Assembly (NCBI GenBank): GCA_943736015.1
Contig: OX031059.1
Location: 51,533,159 to 51,597,158, forward strand
DNA length: 64,000 nucleotides
DNA from: Tridacna crocea
Taxonomy: Eukaryota > Mollusca > Bivalvia > Cardiida > Cardiidae
Reading direction: 5' to 3'
Position numbers and translations under genes: made by a program. Positions 32,301-40,879 of the stretch are shown here, one piece after another. Below the pieces are notes generated by a model, which worked only from the letters and a program-made list of their open reading frames with translations, did no database searches and was not told the origin of the DNA. Every line of letters begins with the position of its first letter. Positions within the stretch are counted from its first letter, which is position 1.

Positions 32301-33128
32301 TGTTTCTTTGTTACAGACTTTGTTCGTAAGACATACCCTAGTCCCTATGAGTTAATAAAATATCTAAAAGACAAAATTATAACTGCAATTATGTGTGAGT
32401 ACTAAATGAATTATAAAATGCAATTATGTATGAGTACTAAATAGGCCTTGTGTAAATTCACAGTCAATGTCAACATAGCAAAAGAATTGCATCTCTTTGT
32501 ACCCAAAGATAAATATTGAGAGTTAAAAAAAAAGGCCATGAAATCACATGGTGTAGTTGGAGGTCCTTTCCAAAATAGACCAGGGCAGCAATATCATGAT
32601 GCTAGCTGGTCATTATGACAAGCATTAGATAAAGAATAGGACTGAAATAACAACATTTGAAGCAGACAAATTTGATAAAATCTTTGAAGAGAATACATAA
32701 TCAGCATGGATTTATGTTAAGCCTTACAGTGCTGAATAAGCCAAGGACAATTTTTAAGATAAAATGCAAACCCTGATATGAGCAATTTCAAGGTTGCCTT
32801 CGTCCTGACTCCAAAATGTCTATGCAAAACAGAGTAAATCAAAGATCAGATTGCATGCTTTTTGCCACTCTATCTTATTCTACCATGGCCATCTGGACAA
32901 CTAAAGCAGTACAAGGAGTTTTAAGCATTTAACTTGTAAATATACGTAAGGTATAGATGCAAGCTGAAGAAATTCCTCATAGCAGTTGTTTTCATCTTGT
33001 GTGCAAATATCTTAAAAAATTGTCGGCATTGTAAATGGAAAAAATAAATTGTCTATATCAGAGATTGTATAAAGCTGATACCTTGAGGCATTTTCTTTAC
33101 AACTGTACACGGTTCCACCTTCTGCCAT
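20379..33128 (-). CDS. BTB-BACK-Kelch protein (kelch-like family), complete
   Basis: Likely a substrate adaptor of Cullin-3 ubiquitin ligases, from the domain order. Exons: 33128-33082, 31832-31715, 31149-31014, 30858-30730, 28921-28736, 27522-26976, 26218-26049, 23643-23423, 20603-20379. They total 1779 nt, giving 592 residues plus TGA, with all phases matching. The BTB spans about residues 25-130 (FCDVQLEV, GCHKIVLMAGSPYFHAMF, FLYSGEVEV). BACK spans about 135-245 (IYLFAEAIACHML, AAMGWILYNVQDRRKYIF). Six kelch blades follow from about residue 300, each with a GG pair (YICGGF, VCVVGGEN, LYAVGGWIG, MYLVGGSND, LYAVGGWNE, LYVMGGRN). The intron between 31014 and 30858 begins with GC in an AG/GCAAGT context. 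The start MAEGGTVYSC lies in a 47 nt first coding exon preceded by an acceptor-like site near 33148, so a noncoding first exon is likely. I cannot assign an orthologue number. Confidence 0.93.
20652..20871 (-). mobile_element. TTAA MITE subtype with GACAGAAATAATC arm, reverse
   Basis: CCCTTTCTCAAAAAATCCC start; closely related to 29437-29656 and 50441-50661. Begins 48 bp upstream (gene sense) of the last Kelch exon. Confidence 0.75.
20984..21186 (-). mobile_element. TTAA MITE, reverse, degraded
   Basis: CCTTTTTCACACAATTCTG start and TTTTGGTAAAA end; centre unrecognisable. Confidence 0.4.
21255..21660 (+). repeat. Related short dispersed repeat, split by a TTAA MITE
   Basis: CTGTCACTGAATGTGACTTAA is followed by the MITE 21285-21505, then TTAATACCCCCGCCAACGCT, a GGACACACGG-type simple stretch, and GACAGGCTGATTCCAGTATT. 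A poorer relative is at 31540-31600. Confidence 0.55.
21285..21505 (+). mobile_element. TTAA MITE type 1, forward, complete
   Basis: Interrupts the dispersed repeat 21255-21660 at TTAA. From 21661 to 22248 no other feature is seen. Confidence 0.85.
22249..22345 (+). mobile_element. TTAA MITE type 1, forward, central piece
   Basis: GGAAAAGGAGAAAATTCTGG and CACAATGTTTTCAAAAG only. Confidence 0.5.
22394..22610 (+). mobile_element. TTAA MITE type 1, forward
   Basis: Left TTAA kept; related to the variant at 1868-2084 (GTGCAAATGGTGCAAATG). Beyond it, 22740-23050 holds nothing clear. Confidence 0.7.
23276..23372 (-). mobile_element. TTAA MITE, reverse, right-half fragment
   Basis: ACCAGCATTATCTCTTTTTC and TTTGTCAACTGCAAAATGCC. 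A second degraded piece is at 23056-23180. Confidence 0.45.
23676..23836 (+). mobile_element. TTAA MITE, forward, truncated
   Basis: Left end eroded; GGACAAAATGCTGGTCACC centre kept; runs into the next copy. Confidence 0.5.
23841..24037 (+). mobile_element. TTAA MITE, forward, type 3 ends with type 1/2-like middle
   Basis: CCCTTTACTCCATAGATAC start, but GTGGGAAAAGGAGAAATTGC inside; TTAA both sides. A possible chimera of subtypes. Confidence 0.6.
24068..24249 (+). mobile_element. TTAA MITE type 1, forward, arm lost
   Basis: TTAA both sides; palindrome reduced. A further degraded piece lies at 24290-24440; 24450-24880 shows nothing clear. Confidence 0.6.
24880..25345 (+). repeat. Old dispersed repeat copy split by a TTAA MITE
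   Basis: GGATCCATTACAGCTAC runs to TTAA, then the MITE 24945-25166, then TTAAACAGCCAACTTAATCA. The downstream site GCAGATGCATTAAGCC (25303-25318) is unoccupied here. Confidence 0.5.
24945..25166 (-). mobile_element. TTAA MITE type 1, reverse, complete
   Basis: Interrupts the old repeat at 24880-25345; the homologous site at 11660 is empty. Confidence 0.8.
25503..25768 (-). mobile_element. Same molluscan SINE as at 2569
   Basis: Single copy reading TTGGTTGTATTTGGGTTTAA, CAAAGCCACTGACTATTTTT, GTATCAAACTCACAACC and CACTACCGAGCCACCC. In the Kelch gene intron between exons 26049 and 23643. Confidence 0.6.
25788..26012 (+). mobile_element. TTAA MITE type 1, forward
   Basis: Complete centre; ends eroded. 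Ends 37 bp from the Kelch exon 26049-26218. Confidence 0.65.
26426..26562 (-). mobile_element. TTAA MITE, reverse, truncated right end
   Basis: CCCTTTACCAAACAATCCC start after TTAA; palindrome with several mismatches. Confidence 0.6.
26715..26919 (-). mobile_element. TTAA MITE type 1, reverse
   Basis: TTAA at the left; small deletion near the right end before TTTGGTAAAGGG. Confidence 0.7.
27548..27715 (-). mobile_element. TTAA MITE, reverse, right end lost
   Basis: Complete central palindrome; starts 26 bp from the Kelch exon 26976-27522. Confidence 0.6.
28240..28313 (+). repeat. Short tandem repeat, ~30 bp unit
   Basis: GAATAGTGTGTAGTCTAGTG plus TAGTCTAGT repeats about 2.4 times. Between 27716 and 28440 nothing else is recognisable. 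Confidence 0.7.
28461..28660 (-). mobile_element. TTAA MITE type 1, reverse, degraded
   Basis: CCCTTTACCAAGTAATGC start; GAGTCACATTTATCTTTTC right part. Confidence 0.5.
29437..29656 (-). mobile_element. TTAA MITE, reverse, complete (50441 subtype)
   Basis: CCCTTTCCCAAACAATCCC...TTTGGGAAAGGG between TTAA; perfect palindrome. The preceding gap 28922-29436 has only a doubtful MITE piece at 29050. Confidence 0.8.
29672..29857 (-). mobile_element. TTAA MITE, reverse, degraded
   Basis: CTCTTTATCATACAATCC start, ATCATCTGCAAATATATTC near the right; palindrome lost. Confidence 0.45.
29864..30085 (-). mobile_element. TTAA MITE type 3, reverse, complete
   Basis: CCCTTTACCTCATAAGG...GGAGTAAGGGGG between TTAA; centre TGCTCGTGACGAGCAATGTC. 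Confidence 0.8.
30305..30433 (+). mobile_element. TTAA MITE, forward, left half lost
   Basis: Ends TTTAGTAAAGGG and shares a single TTAA with the next copy. Confidence 0.55.
30438..30639 (-). mobile_element. TTAA MITE type 1, reverse, arm shortened
   Basis: Abuts the previous copy across one TTAA (30434-30437); ends 91 bp from the Kelch exon 30730-30858. Confidence 0.65.
31008..31014 (-). other. GC-AG splice donor in the Kelch gene
   Basis: On the minus strand the exon end TACTCAG is followed by GCAAGT. Only this junction joins YSG to EVEVTDSN in the correct phase at the acceptor 30859-30860. Confidence 0.75.
31352..31535 (-). mobile_element. TTAA MITE remnants, two broken pieces
   Basis: CCCTTTACAAACGAATCC at 31352 and CCCTTTACCAAACAACAAAC at 31465, each strongly decayed. 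Confidence 0.45.
31877..32330 (+). mobile_element. Old solo LTR of the same family, with a TTAA MITE nested near its 5' end
   Basis: The pentamer ACATA lies on both sides (31872-31876 and 32331-32335). The LTR begins just before a type 3 MITE (31883-32103) and resumes at GGGAGACCACTG, continuing through an A-box-like TGGCGCAGTGG and B-box-like GGTTTGAATCC to TTGTTCGTAAG. It is strongly diverged and is the oldest of the three copies. Confidence 0.65.
31883..32103 (+). mobile_element. TTAA MITE type 3, forward, complete, nested in an LTR
   Basis: TTAA both sides; centre TGCTCCTGACGAGCAATTTC. Sits 5-6 bp inside the solo LTR 31877-32330. Confidence 0.8.
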
Positions 33129-33149
33129 TGTTGGTAAAGGTAGTGAGCT

Positions 33150-35249
33150 AAAAAATATATCAGAAATTATCTTTTATAAAAAAAAGAATTGTAAATTTTG
33201 TAAATACACTACACACTATAGATTCTGGCATTTGCTAAAAACATATAAATTTTCCTGTCAATAAATTATGAAGTAAATGTGACATGACTTTCTTTTTATT
33301 ATTCTTTCCACATCATTTGAAAGTATTGTGCATTTTCATTTAATGGGACAATTTGGCCAATCCTGAATATTTTGGCATACTGTTAAACATTCAGAAATGC
33401 CTATCACCATAAACTGACAAACGCATCCATGGAAAACTTTGTCATTCCTTTCCAAATTACTGATTTTCTAAAACGTCCAACAAACAAATTTCAGTCTGAG
33501 TTTACCACAGATCCCTTTTGAGACTCAGATCATCACAAAAGGCCTGAAGTGGTGTCTGCTTTTTGTCATGCTTTCGGGTAAGACACAATATAGGGAACAG
33601 TAGTGTTGCACTTGGGGGTGAAAAATGAAGGTCCCTTAATTGACAGAACAAGTAGTTTTTCATTTAGTACTATGCTTTAAGTTCAAGAAACCAAAATATC
33701 TTGTAGATTGCTGCGCACGAAATACATTTTTTGTTAGCAGACAAATTGACCTTCTAGAGCTTGTTACGGACACTACACAGGGATATAACATCAATAAAAT
33801 ACTTGAAATTATGTTTTTCTTTTTTTTTATGTCATACAGTTCAAATTTCCTCATATTTTTAACTGGTATAAAACAAAAAATACAACCCAAAATGATAATT
33901 ACATCTCATAATCCTTACAAGAAATCTTGCAAAAAATATTGCTGAAAAATTGCCATGTTTCAACTCTGCTCAAAAATACAGTTCTCATCTTTAGACACTG
34001 TTATTACACAAAACTTGAAGTTTAACTTATAATCAACATACAGAAATAAAAAAAGTTTTATCAGACTCTGTCTATATCAATTCTAATTTTGAAAACGAAA
34101 AAGCTGTAAGTTTGGTTACGGACTCTACATGAATATATGACAAAGGCAAATCTGTCTATTATCTTGAAATTTGTATTGAACTGTGCTTGTTTCAATACTT
34201 TTTTATGTAATTTATGATATAATTAAAAAAAAATCCCTGTATATCAGTAATTTTTGCAAATACAAATATGAACAATGCAGAAAAAAGAAATGAACTCTTT
34301 GAAAACTATCTGTTTTTGTATGAATGATATCATATCATGTTCTCATATACCTATTTCTGTAGGAATAAACATGAAAACTATTAGTAAAGGTTCTTTTTTT
34401 GGGCACATGATAGTTTTAATATGGATAAATCTGTTCATGACACTATGCATTTTCCTTTAAAGGTGGGTATTTAGAATTTTTACATCTCACTAAATTAAAA
34501 AATATATATATCACTCAAATTCACATGAAAAAATAATACAAACCATCAATGATTAAGATTCATAGAATTACATTTTTTTTTTCTTTTGATGGTATTCCCT
34601 TAAAAGGCTACGTAGCCTCTTAAGCTATTTTTAGAATTCGCGCCAAAAATCAATAAAGCATTGTGGGAACGTCAAGTGACTGGCACGTGACTCATAACTC
34701 TTAAATTCCCTATCATAACAAACATAATGTCTTCTTCGGACGCTATGTTTGAAGCTTCTTCTATGTATTCCTGTAAGTAAATGAGCGAACTGATCAGCTA
34801 AAAATAGAATGCGTCTCCCGTTGGTGTCAACCTGGGCCGTAGTAACTCTCTAATTTCTTGTGTTGTCGGACGGTTTTCAACTACTATGAATGAAAATTAA
34901 AAGGCCTTGGGAGTATAAGGATGATTTTTTTGCATTTTTGTAAAATTTTCGTCCCAAAATCTTAATGGAAATAAACATATTTATAGTCTTTCATCAACTT
35001 TTGGAAATGTCTGTTATTTCTTTGGGCTCAAAAACAAAGTGTAAAATGTTCAATTTCACCTCCCGCCTCTGTATCAAGTGGGAAAGTTGTCAGCGACATG
35101 GAAAGAAGGTTGTGTAAGTACTGGTGTGAGTAAGCCAGGAAAACATGGGATGCCGTGATATAACATAGATGTTGAAAGGGGCATTAAACTCCAATCAACC
35201 AGCAAATGAACACCAGACAAAGTAAGTAAAAAGAACATTTCGAGTCCAA
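33150..35249. other. AT-rich intergenic DNA, no gene assigned
   Basis: Almost free of TTAA MITEs. It holds two copies of the GTTACGGAC motif (33763, 34115) and poly-A/T runs. Around 34600-34860 the base composition turns more GC-rich, with an E-box-like CACGTGAC at 34684, and may be a promoter. Confidence 0.4.
34727..34772 (+). CDS. Possible short first exon
   Basis: ATG opens MSSSDAMFEASSMYS and runs into CCT/GTAAGT, a good donor, 40 bp downstream of a CACGTGAC E-box. No following exon was found in the window, so this is weak. It might instead be noncoding sequence near the Kelch gene promoter on the other strand. Confidence 0.2.
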
Positions 35250-35464
35250 AACTGTTGTAACTCAAAACCTATCTAAAACCCCAAGTTTAGGGGCACAACT
35301 GACTCCTTTATAGGGGTTATAAGATGTTTTCTTCAGTAAACAATGTAAATTTAGGTGCCATTGCTCATCATGAGCAATGGCACCTAAATTTACATTGTTT
35401 ACTAAGGAGTCAAATTTGCCTCTAAACTTGGGTGTTTAAGATGGGTTTTTAGTTACAATAGTTT
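35250..35464. repeat. Palindromic foldback element
   Basis: The centre is a perfect palindrome of about 60 bp around GGTGCCATTGCTCATCATG. The outer arms CCCCAAGTTTAGGGGCA and TGCCTCTAAACTTGGG also pair, out to AGTTACAA at the tips. Confidence 0.65.
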
Positions 35465-37369
35465 TGAACTTAGCCCTCGATTTGTAGGCATCTAAATTAT
35501 GTTCATGTTAAACAGTATATTGTAATTGATTTTGGCCTTAAAGTAAGTTTCAACGTCTGGCTTGTAAGTGTTATCAAAATCAATTAACAAAAGCTATGTT
35601 ATTATTATTTCTGTGTAACTTAATGTCAAAATATTTGATACATATATACTATATATTAAATCATGTAGTGTCCGTAACTTTCACACCATTCTTTATTATC
35701 ATCTGTGTAAAGAACATGTTCTGGTATTTTATTTGGAATTGTATCCTGTCTGAATAATGGATATTTAAGCTTTGGAAATATGTCTGCCTTTAAGTTACTG
35801 ACGCTTATAAAATACTGCAATTATTCTCAATGAATGATATTAAGGGAGAAAACTACCATTTCAACAAAATGTATCTTGAAAATAGAAATTGTGCCAAAAA
35901 AGCTTTCTCAATTAGTAATGTTACCTACAGAATGTAAAAGACAGCTAAATTTTGTTTTTTGTGCAGCAAAAGTATAATTTTAGTTTTATAAGAATTTGGT
36001 TACGGACACTACACAATTATTGGTAAAGAAAGATGGGAAATAAACTTAACTTTATTAACTTATTAGCTGGAAAACTTTGGTGTTTTCTAATGTTGGAACC
36101 ATATTAAGCTGATAAAACAAAATGATTTATAATGAATCATTTGAATAGATTTTCTATGACTAAACTATTTACAGTGATGCCACAATGGAAAAAATGGTGT
36201 TTATAGATATGATACAATCAAGGAGATTTACTGTATTACATCACCAATCATGATCCTCAAAATAAACAAGGGATGCTATATTTGATGAAAAAAAAACATT
36301 AAAACATAATTTGTGATTTTAAGTGGGGCAAAAAAAATGAGGAAAACTGTTTTTTTTTTAAGGTTACGGACACTACACATTTTTTGTAGAGTCCGTAACC
36401 ATTAAAGTTGGTTAACCGCTTTGTCTTAGGGGAAAGATGTTGTCGAATGTATTTTCTGAAATCTGTGTAGGTCATGAGTGAATAATGAATTGCTGTGAAG
36501 TATCTTTAGAGACTTATATCTACTGAATTTTACATGGTTACGGACTCTACTATTTTTCTGAAAAGGCATTTTGTACATTTGAAAAAATCATGAAAATTTT
36601 TTTTTGTTAATAACACTTCCAAATGCTTTTCCATGTTGATCAACCTTATCATAGTTGTAATTCTATATCAAAAAGTACTGAAAAAAGTTGTATTAAGAAG
36701 GTTTTTTCATCCTATAACAAACAAGAGATATTCAAGATTAAATTTGCATAACATGCTACTACATTTACAGTTTTCGTCATATTTTTCATATTCTTTAACC
36801 AATTTTAACAAATCAAACATCAAATTAATCCTTGACAATTTTACTATCTGTTGAATATACCTACTGAGCACTTACCAGAATATTTAACAAGTAGTGCAAA
36901 TTGAAAAAAGAGTGAAATTCTAAGTGCAACAACATAACGCAAAAAAAGTACCATTTTGGAGGTATGTTTCATGTTATATCTCGGAGGCCTTTTGATCTTA
37001 AGTGCTCAAATTTTGGCTGAGACTTGAACATACACTAACAAATGATTACACATAGGTTTCACTGATGTAGGACTGGTGTAAATATAAAATAACTTGACAT
37101 AACAACCAATTTTTTCAAATGATCCCTATATTGTGTCTTACCCGTTTGGTAATAAAGCCTGCATTATGAAATATTTGTAATTTAGAATTTTGTACCCCGT
37201 TGGAGCTGAGTCAGCTGATACAAAGTACTAATACAATATATAATCATACAAGATGTGAGAAAAAGTAAAGTATACATGTACATGTATACTTTAGTATCTG
37301 AGGTTTATTTTCATGATTTAATGACACTCCAGCAAACAACAACAAAAGTGAACGAAGAAACAGGAAGGC
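35465..37369. other. AT-rich DNA with dispersed GTTACGGAC motifs, no gene assigned
   Basis: Contains five of the seven motif copies (35664 to 36551). No MITE, exon-like phase pattern or known element is recognised. Confidence 0.4.
36362..36400. repeat. Hairpin of the GTTACGGACWCTACA motif
   Basis: GGTTACGGACACTACA and its inverse TGTAGAGTCCGTAACC form a 16 bp stem with one mismatch. Further single copies: 33763-33777(+), 34115-34129(+), 35664-35678(-), 35999-36013(+), 36537-36551(+). Confidence 0.6.
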
Positions 37370-37884
37370 CCTCAAAAGGGGTCCTACTAAAACACGCCGT
37401 ACCAGAAAAATACGCCGTACCATACGCCGTACGGATTAAAACACGCCGTACCAAAATGTGAATTATATTGTATGCTTTTTTTGGTATTTTTATATTGAAA
37501 AACATATAATCTAACTTAAGTAGCGATATTACTGCCCAATTTTTCGTATTTGTCAAGTTATTGGTAATTATAGACATTCTTGTACGGGACCAACAGGTGC
37601 CCGTTTCGCCGTACCAATTACATGAGCGCCGTACGAATTTTGAGGCACAAAACAACCAAATTAATAAGAATGTATGGTACAATATGCAATTATCTACTTA
37701 TTTACGAGTTCATGTTGTTCTATTTCATGTCTTACAGAGGTTGTAGGTACATGTCAAGCATCCAGCAGATATTTACAGAAGGGAAATAACTCTGTGGTAC
37801 TGATGAAGTTTATACAGAGAACTTTCCGTTTCATTACTTTAATGAAACCTTGTGAAAAAAATAGGAAATTGCTGGTCTTGAAAA

Positions 37885-38002
37885 TTAAGGTTATTGAAAA
37901 TATTTAGGAAAAAGAAGAAAATGTTGGTAACCCTCCCGTAACAAATTTCATTTGTGTCGTTAGCAAATTTGGACCATTTGAAAATTGTCGTTTGGTTAAG
38001 AT
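37885..38002 (-). mobile_element. TTAA MITE, reverse, fragment
   Basis: GAAAATGTTGGTAACC and AAATTGTCGTTTGG inside the 37379-40108 element. Confidence 0.45.
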
Positions 38003-38247
38003 TAAATGGTTGTACATAGAACTTTTAGCCCTTAAAATGTTTCCAGACTCAACGACTTGGATCTGCTTCTACGATGAGTCCTTTTGTTTTTAGTTTCTTT
38101 CACTGTTATTATTTTAAACTTGATACTATTTTATGAATTTGTAATTTTAAAACTCAGTTATATTTTTTCATTCATTCATTAATCCATATTTACATTACTA
38201 GTTCTTGTGTTTTACAGTCAGTATCGTTGCCCACTGCGAATGAATTA

Positions 38248-38439
38248 ACCCTTTCCCAAACAACAAATTGTATAGACTCTTCCAAACTGAATTAGTTTGC
38301 AGACGACAATTTAAAACTTGGTGAAAATGGTGGGAAGTTCTCCAAAAGGTTAGAACACTAGAGCAATTTCTTGTCTGCACAGTATTTTCAAAAGATTTAT
38401 ACTGCAGACACTTAAAAAGAAGGATTGTCTGGGAAAGGT
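38248..38439 (+). mobile_element. TTAA MITE type 2, forward, palindrome mostly lost
   Basis: CCCTTTCCCAAACAACAAAT start after TTAA; GGTGGGAAGTTCTCCAAAAG and TTTATACTGCAGACAC. Confidence 0.6.
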
Positions 38440-38739
38440 TTAGATGACCAAAATAGTTATGACCAAAAGGAATTGAATACTGCTCTGAAGGCACTACATT
38501 ACAAGCCTGCGAACACATAAAAGAAGAAGGCTTGAGGACAATGAATCGCCAGTACATTCACTTCGCCGCTTCCAAGACCCTACTGAAGAAGGGTTCGCAA
38601 GTCATCATCACACGTCATCTTTTCGAAAAATTGTCTTAAAAACGGCCCTTCTCAGTGCCAACACATTGAAGTAAACGGGAAAAGACATTACCCTCATCAT
38701 CCCCTTTCTCAACAAATAAAAATGACGTGAAAATGGGTT

Positions 38740-38890
38740 CTTTCTCAGGTATTTCCTGGGGCAAGAAAATTCAGGGCCCTTGCGTAGTACTTATGAAAAC
38801 AGGAAGTACATGAATATGTGAGCTTCCGCAGTGAAATAATTAATGTACTTAAAGTGGTGTAAATCACCATAAAATCAATCAATCAACATT
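38740..38890 (+). mobile_element. SINE 3' fragment
   Basis: CTGGGGCAAGAAAATTCAGG, AATATGTGAGCTTCCGC, AAAGTGGTGTAAATCACC and the tail AATCAATCAATCAA match the end of the SINE at 12295. Lies inside the 37379-40108 element. Confidence 0.45.
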
Positions 38891-39207
38891 TGCCAGTCAA
38901 ATTTCTTTACATTGTTTATTGGTAAAAAATTCATCGGGACAAAAGAAAAAGAACACATGTTTGTGAAACACTTATGCCCCTGTTTATGCAGACGGACATG
39001 CGGGTAAAGCTATATGGCCCAAATCTTCCGATGCCGGGACATAAAAAATAGAATAGATCTATCTCAATATTGATTTACAGTTTATTGATTGAGAGAGTTG
39101 TGATGGCAATTTTCGGAAGATATCATTCAAATCGGCACATGTAAAGGTTGAGAAAATGTTACATAGGGCACACAAATTGGGTGTATCTAAGTTCAGCTAT
39201 CCTTATT

Positions 39208-39325
39208 TTTCCATACCGTGCTTTCTACCCTTTTGGAGAACTCTCCGCCATTTTCATCAACTTTAAAATTGTCGTCTGCAATCTGTTTCAGTTTGGATGG
39301 GTCTAAAATTTATCATGTGGACAAA
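39208..39325 (-). mobile_element. TTAA MITE type 2, reverse, right half
   Basis: CTTTTGGAGAACTCTCCGCC and TCGTCTGCAATCTGTTTCAG. Confidence 0.5.
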
Positions 39326-39432
39326 AGTCATTTTTGTCACAGTGCGCAACGATACAGCATGGAAAAACCAGCACTAAATGGAAAAATTGATTAAAGAATG
39401 AAAAAATACAGCCCACGTTCTACAATCATTAA

Positions 39433-39595
39433 CTTTTTCCCAAACAACAAAATTGTAGACTGTTCTAAATTTGCAGACGACACAATTGAAATTTGTTCTT
39501 GGAGGGTAGAAACATTATATGAAAAGGAGAAAATACTGGTTACTAGTATTTTGTCCTTTTCCCAAGATATTTTCAAGAGCCTTATTTTTCCGGAT
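39433..39595 (+). mobile_element. TTAA MITE, forward, right end lost
   Basis: CTTTTTCCCAAACAAC start after TTAA; centre ATACTGGTTACTAGTAT, a changed but still symmetrical palindrome. Confidence 0.6.
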
Positions 39596-40221
39596 TAGAA
39601 AAGAAGAGAAACGGTCATAAGCAATTACTCGTTTTTCCACAAGGTTTCATTGAACTGATGTTTAACGTAAAGTTCTCTGTATAAACTTCAGAGTTATTTC
39701 CCTTCTGGAAACATCTGCTGGATAAATGCTTGACATGTAGCTGCAGCCTCTGTAAGACATGAAATAGAACAACATGAACTCGTAAATAAGTAGATAATTG
39801 CATATTGTACCATACATTCTTATTAATTTAGTTGTTTTGTGCCTCAAAATTCGTACGGCGCTCGTGTAATTGGTACGGCGTAACGGGCACCTGTTGGTCC
39901 CGTACAAGAATGTCTAAAATTGCCAATAACTTGACAAATATGAAAAATTGGCAAGTAATATCGCTACTTAGGTTAAATTATATGTTTTTCGATATAAAAA
40001 TACCAAGAAAAGCATTCAATATAATTCACATTTTGGTACGGCGTGTTTTAATCCGTACGGCGTATGGTACGGCGTATTTTTCTGGTACGGCGTGTTTTAG
40101 TAGGACCGCCTCAAAAGCGATTTACGGATGTTTCTGTGACAGACGCGTTCGGTAACATAGACTTATAGAGTAATGGATATTGGATGTTTCGCTAACATAG
40201 CAATTATATAGTGTTAATGTA

Positions 40222-40506
40222 TCGTGACGTTCTTTACACCCAAAGCATGGCTTTATTTTGTTCAAACCTTCGTTATTCGTTGATTTGTAATTTCCACAAT
40301 GTTTCGTAAATAATTTTTTGCTATGTACCTCATTCCATGCTGTATGTTTTGACCATGTGGACTGCCTATCTATCAAAGGAAAAAGGGTGGAAAGTTAAAA
40401 AATAAAAGGTTTGAACCTATCTATCAAGGGATAAATGGGTGAAAAGTGCAAAAGTGAAAGGTTTGAACAAAACAAAGCCATACATTAGGTGTAAAGAACA
40501 TCACAG
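40222..40506. repeat. MITE-like element with ~45 bp inverted ends
   Basis: The left end GACGTTCTTTACACC... through TTTTGTTCAAACCTT is matched inverted by AAGGTTTGAACAAAAC... through GGTGTAAAGAACATC. Confidence 0.6.
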
Positions 40507-40540
40507 AACATTTTGTTTATGTATGCGAAGACCAGTCACA

Positions 40541-40636
40541 AAAATAGCATCGGAGCAGACACCTTCAGACTGAAGGTAACAGAAACCTCAATTCAGTGAC
40601 TAGCTTCGGTGTTATTTGGAGTTTTGTGACTGTGCA
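40541..40636. repeat. Short foldback sequence
   Basis: Imperfect inverted arms CCAGTCACAAAAATAGCA and the reverse form ending GTTTTGTGACTG. Small and diverged. Confidence 0.4.
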
Positions 40637-40879
40637 GTATTGTAAGACGCAACATCAGGAACATAATTTAATGATTGACACTCGATTTGAACATAAAACA
40701 ACTGTGATAGTTCACTATTTAGTCCATTATTTGAAAAGAAAGAAATACCTCAGGAAATAGTTGGCTTCAATTTTGTGATCACTTTCCCGATAGCTTTTTT
40801 GTAAATCGGAATAAGATAAATCAGATAAATTTCAAGGAAGACTGCCGAGTTTCCGAATAGTGAAAGAAATCTTCATTAT

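Larger units (their letters stand above)
37379..40108. mobile_element. 2.73 kb element with ~480 bp inverted arms and 9 bp target duplication (Mutator-like)
   Basis: The left arm 37379-37862 and right arm 39629-40108 are inverted copies, highly similar by eye. Their tips read GGTCCTACTAAAACACGCCG. CCTCAAAAG is repeated at 37370-37378 and 40109-40117. Each arm tip carries about six copies of an ACGCCGTAC/GTACGGCGT motif, like subterminal transposase sites. The interior (37863-39628) has no transposase, only older MITEs and a SINE tail. Long arms plus a 9 bp duplication suggest the Mutator superfamily; this is inference. Confidence 0.7.

Noticed and set aside
37311-37907. Overlapping frames on both strands in the left arm, with counterparts at 39615-40155
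   Set aside because: They mirror each other because the arms are inverted repeats; rich in ACGCCGTAC motifs, with no protein-like composition.
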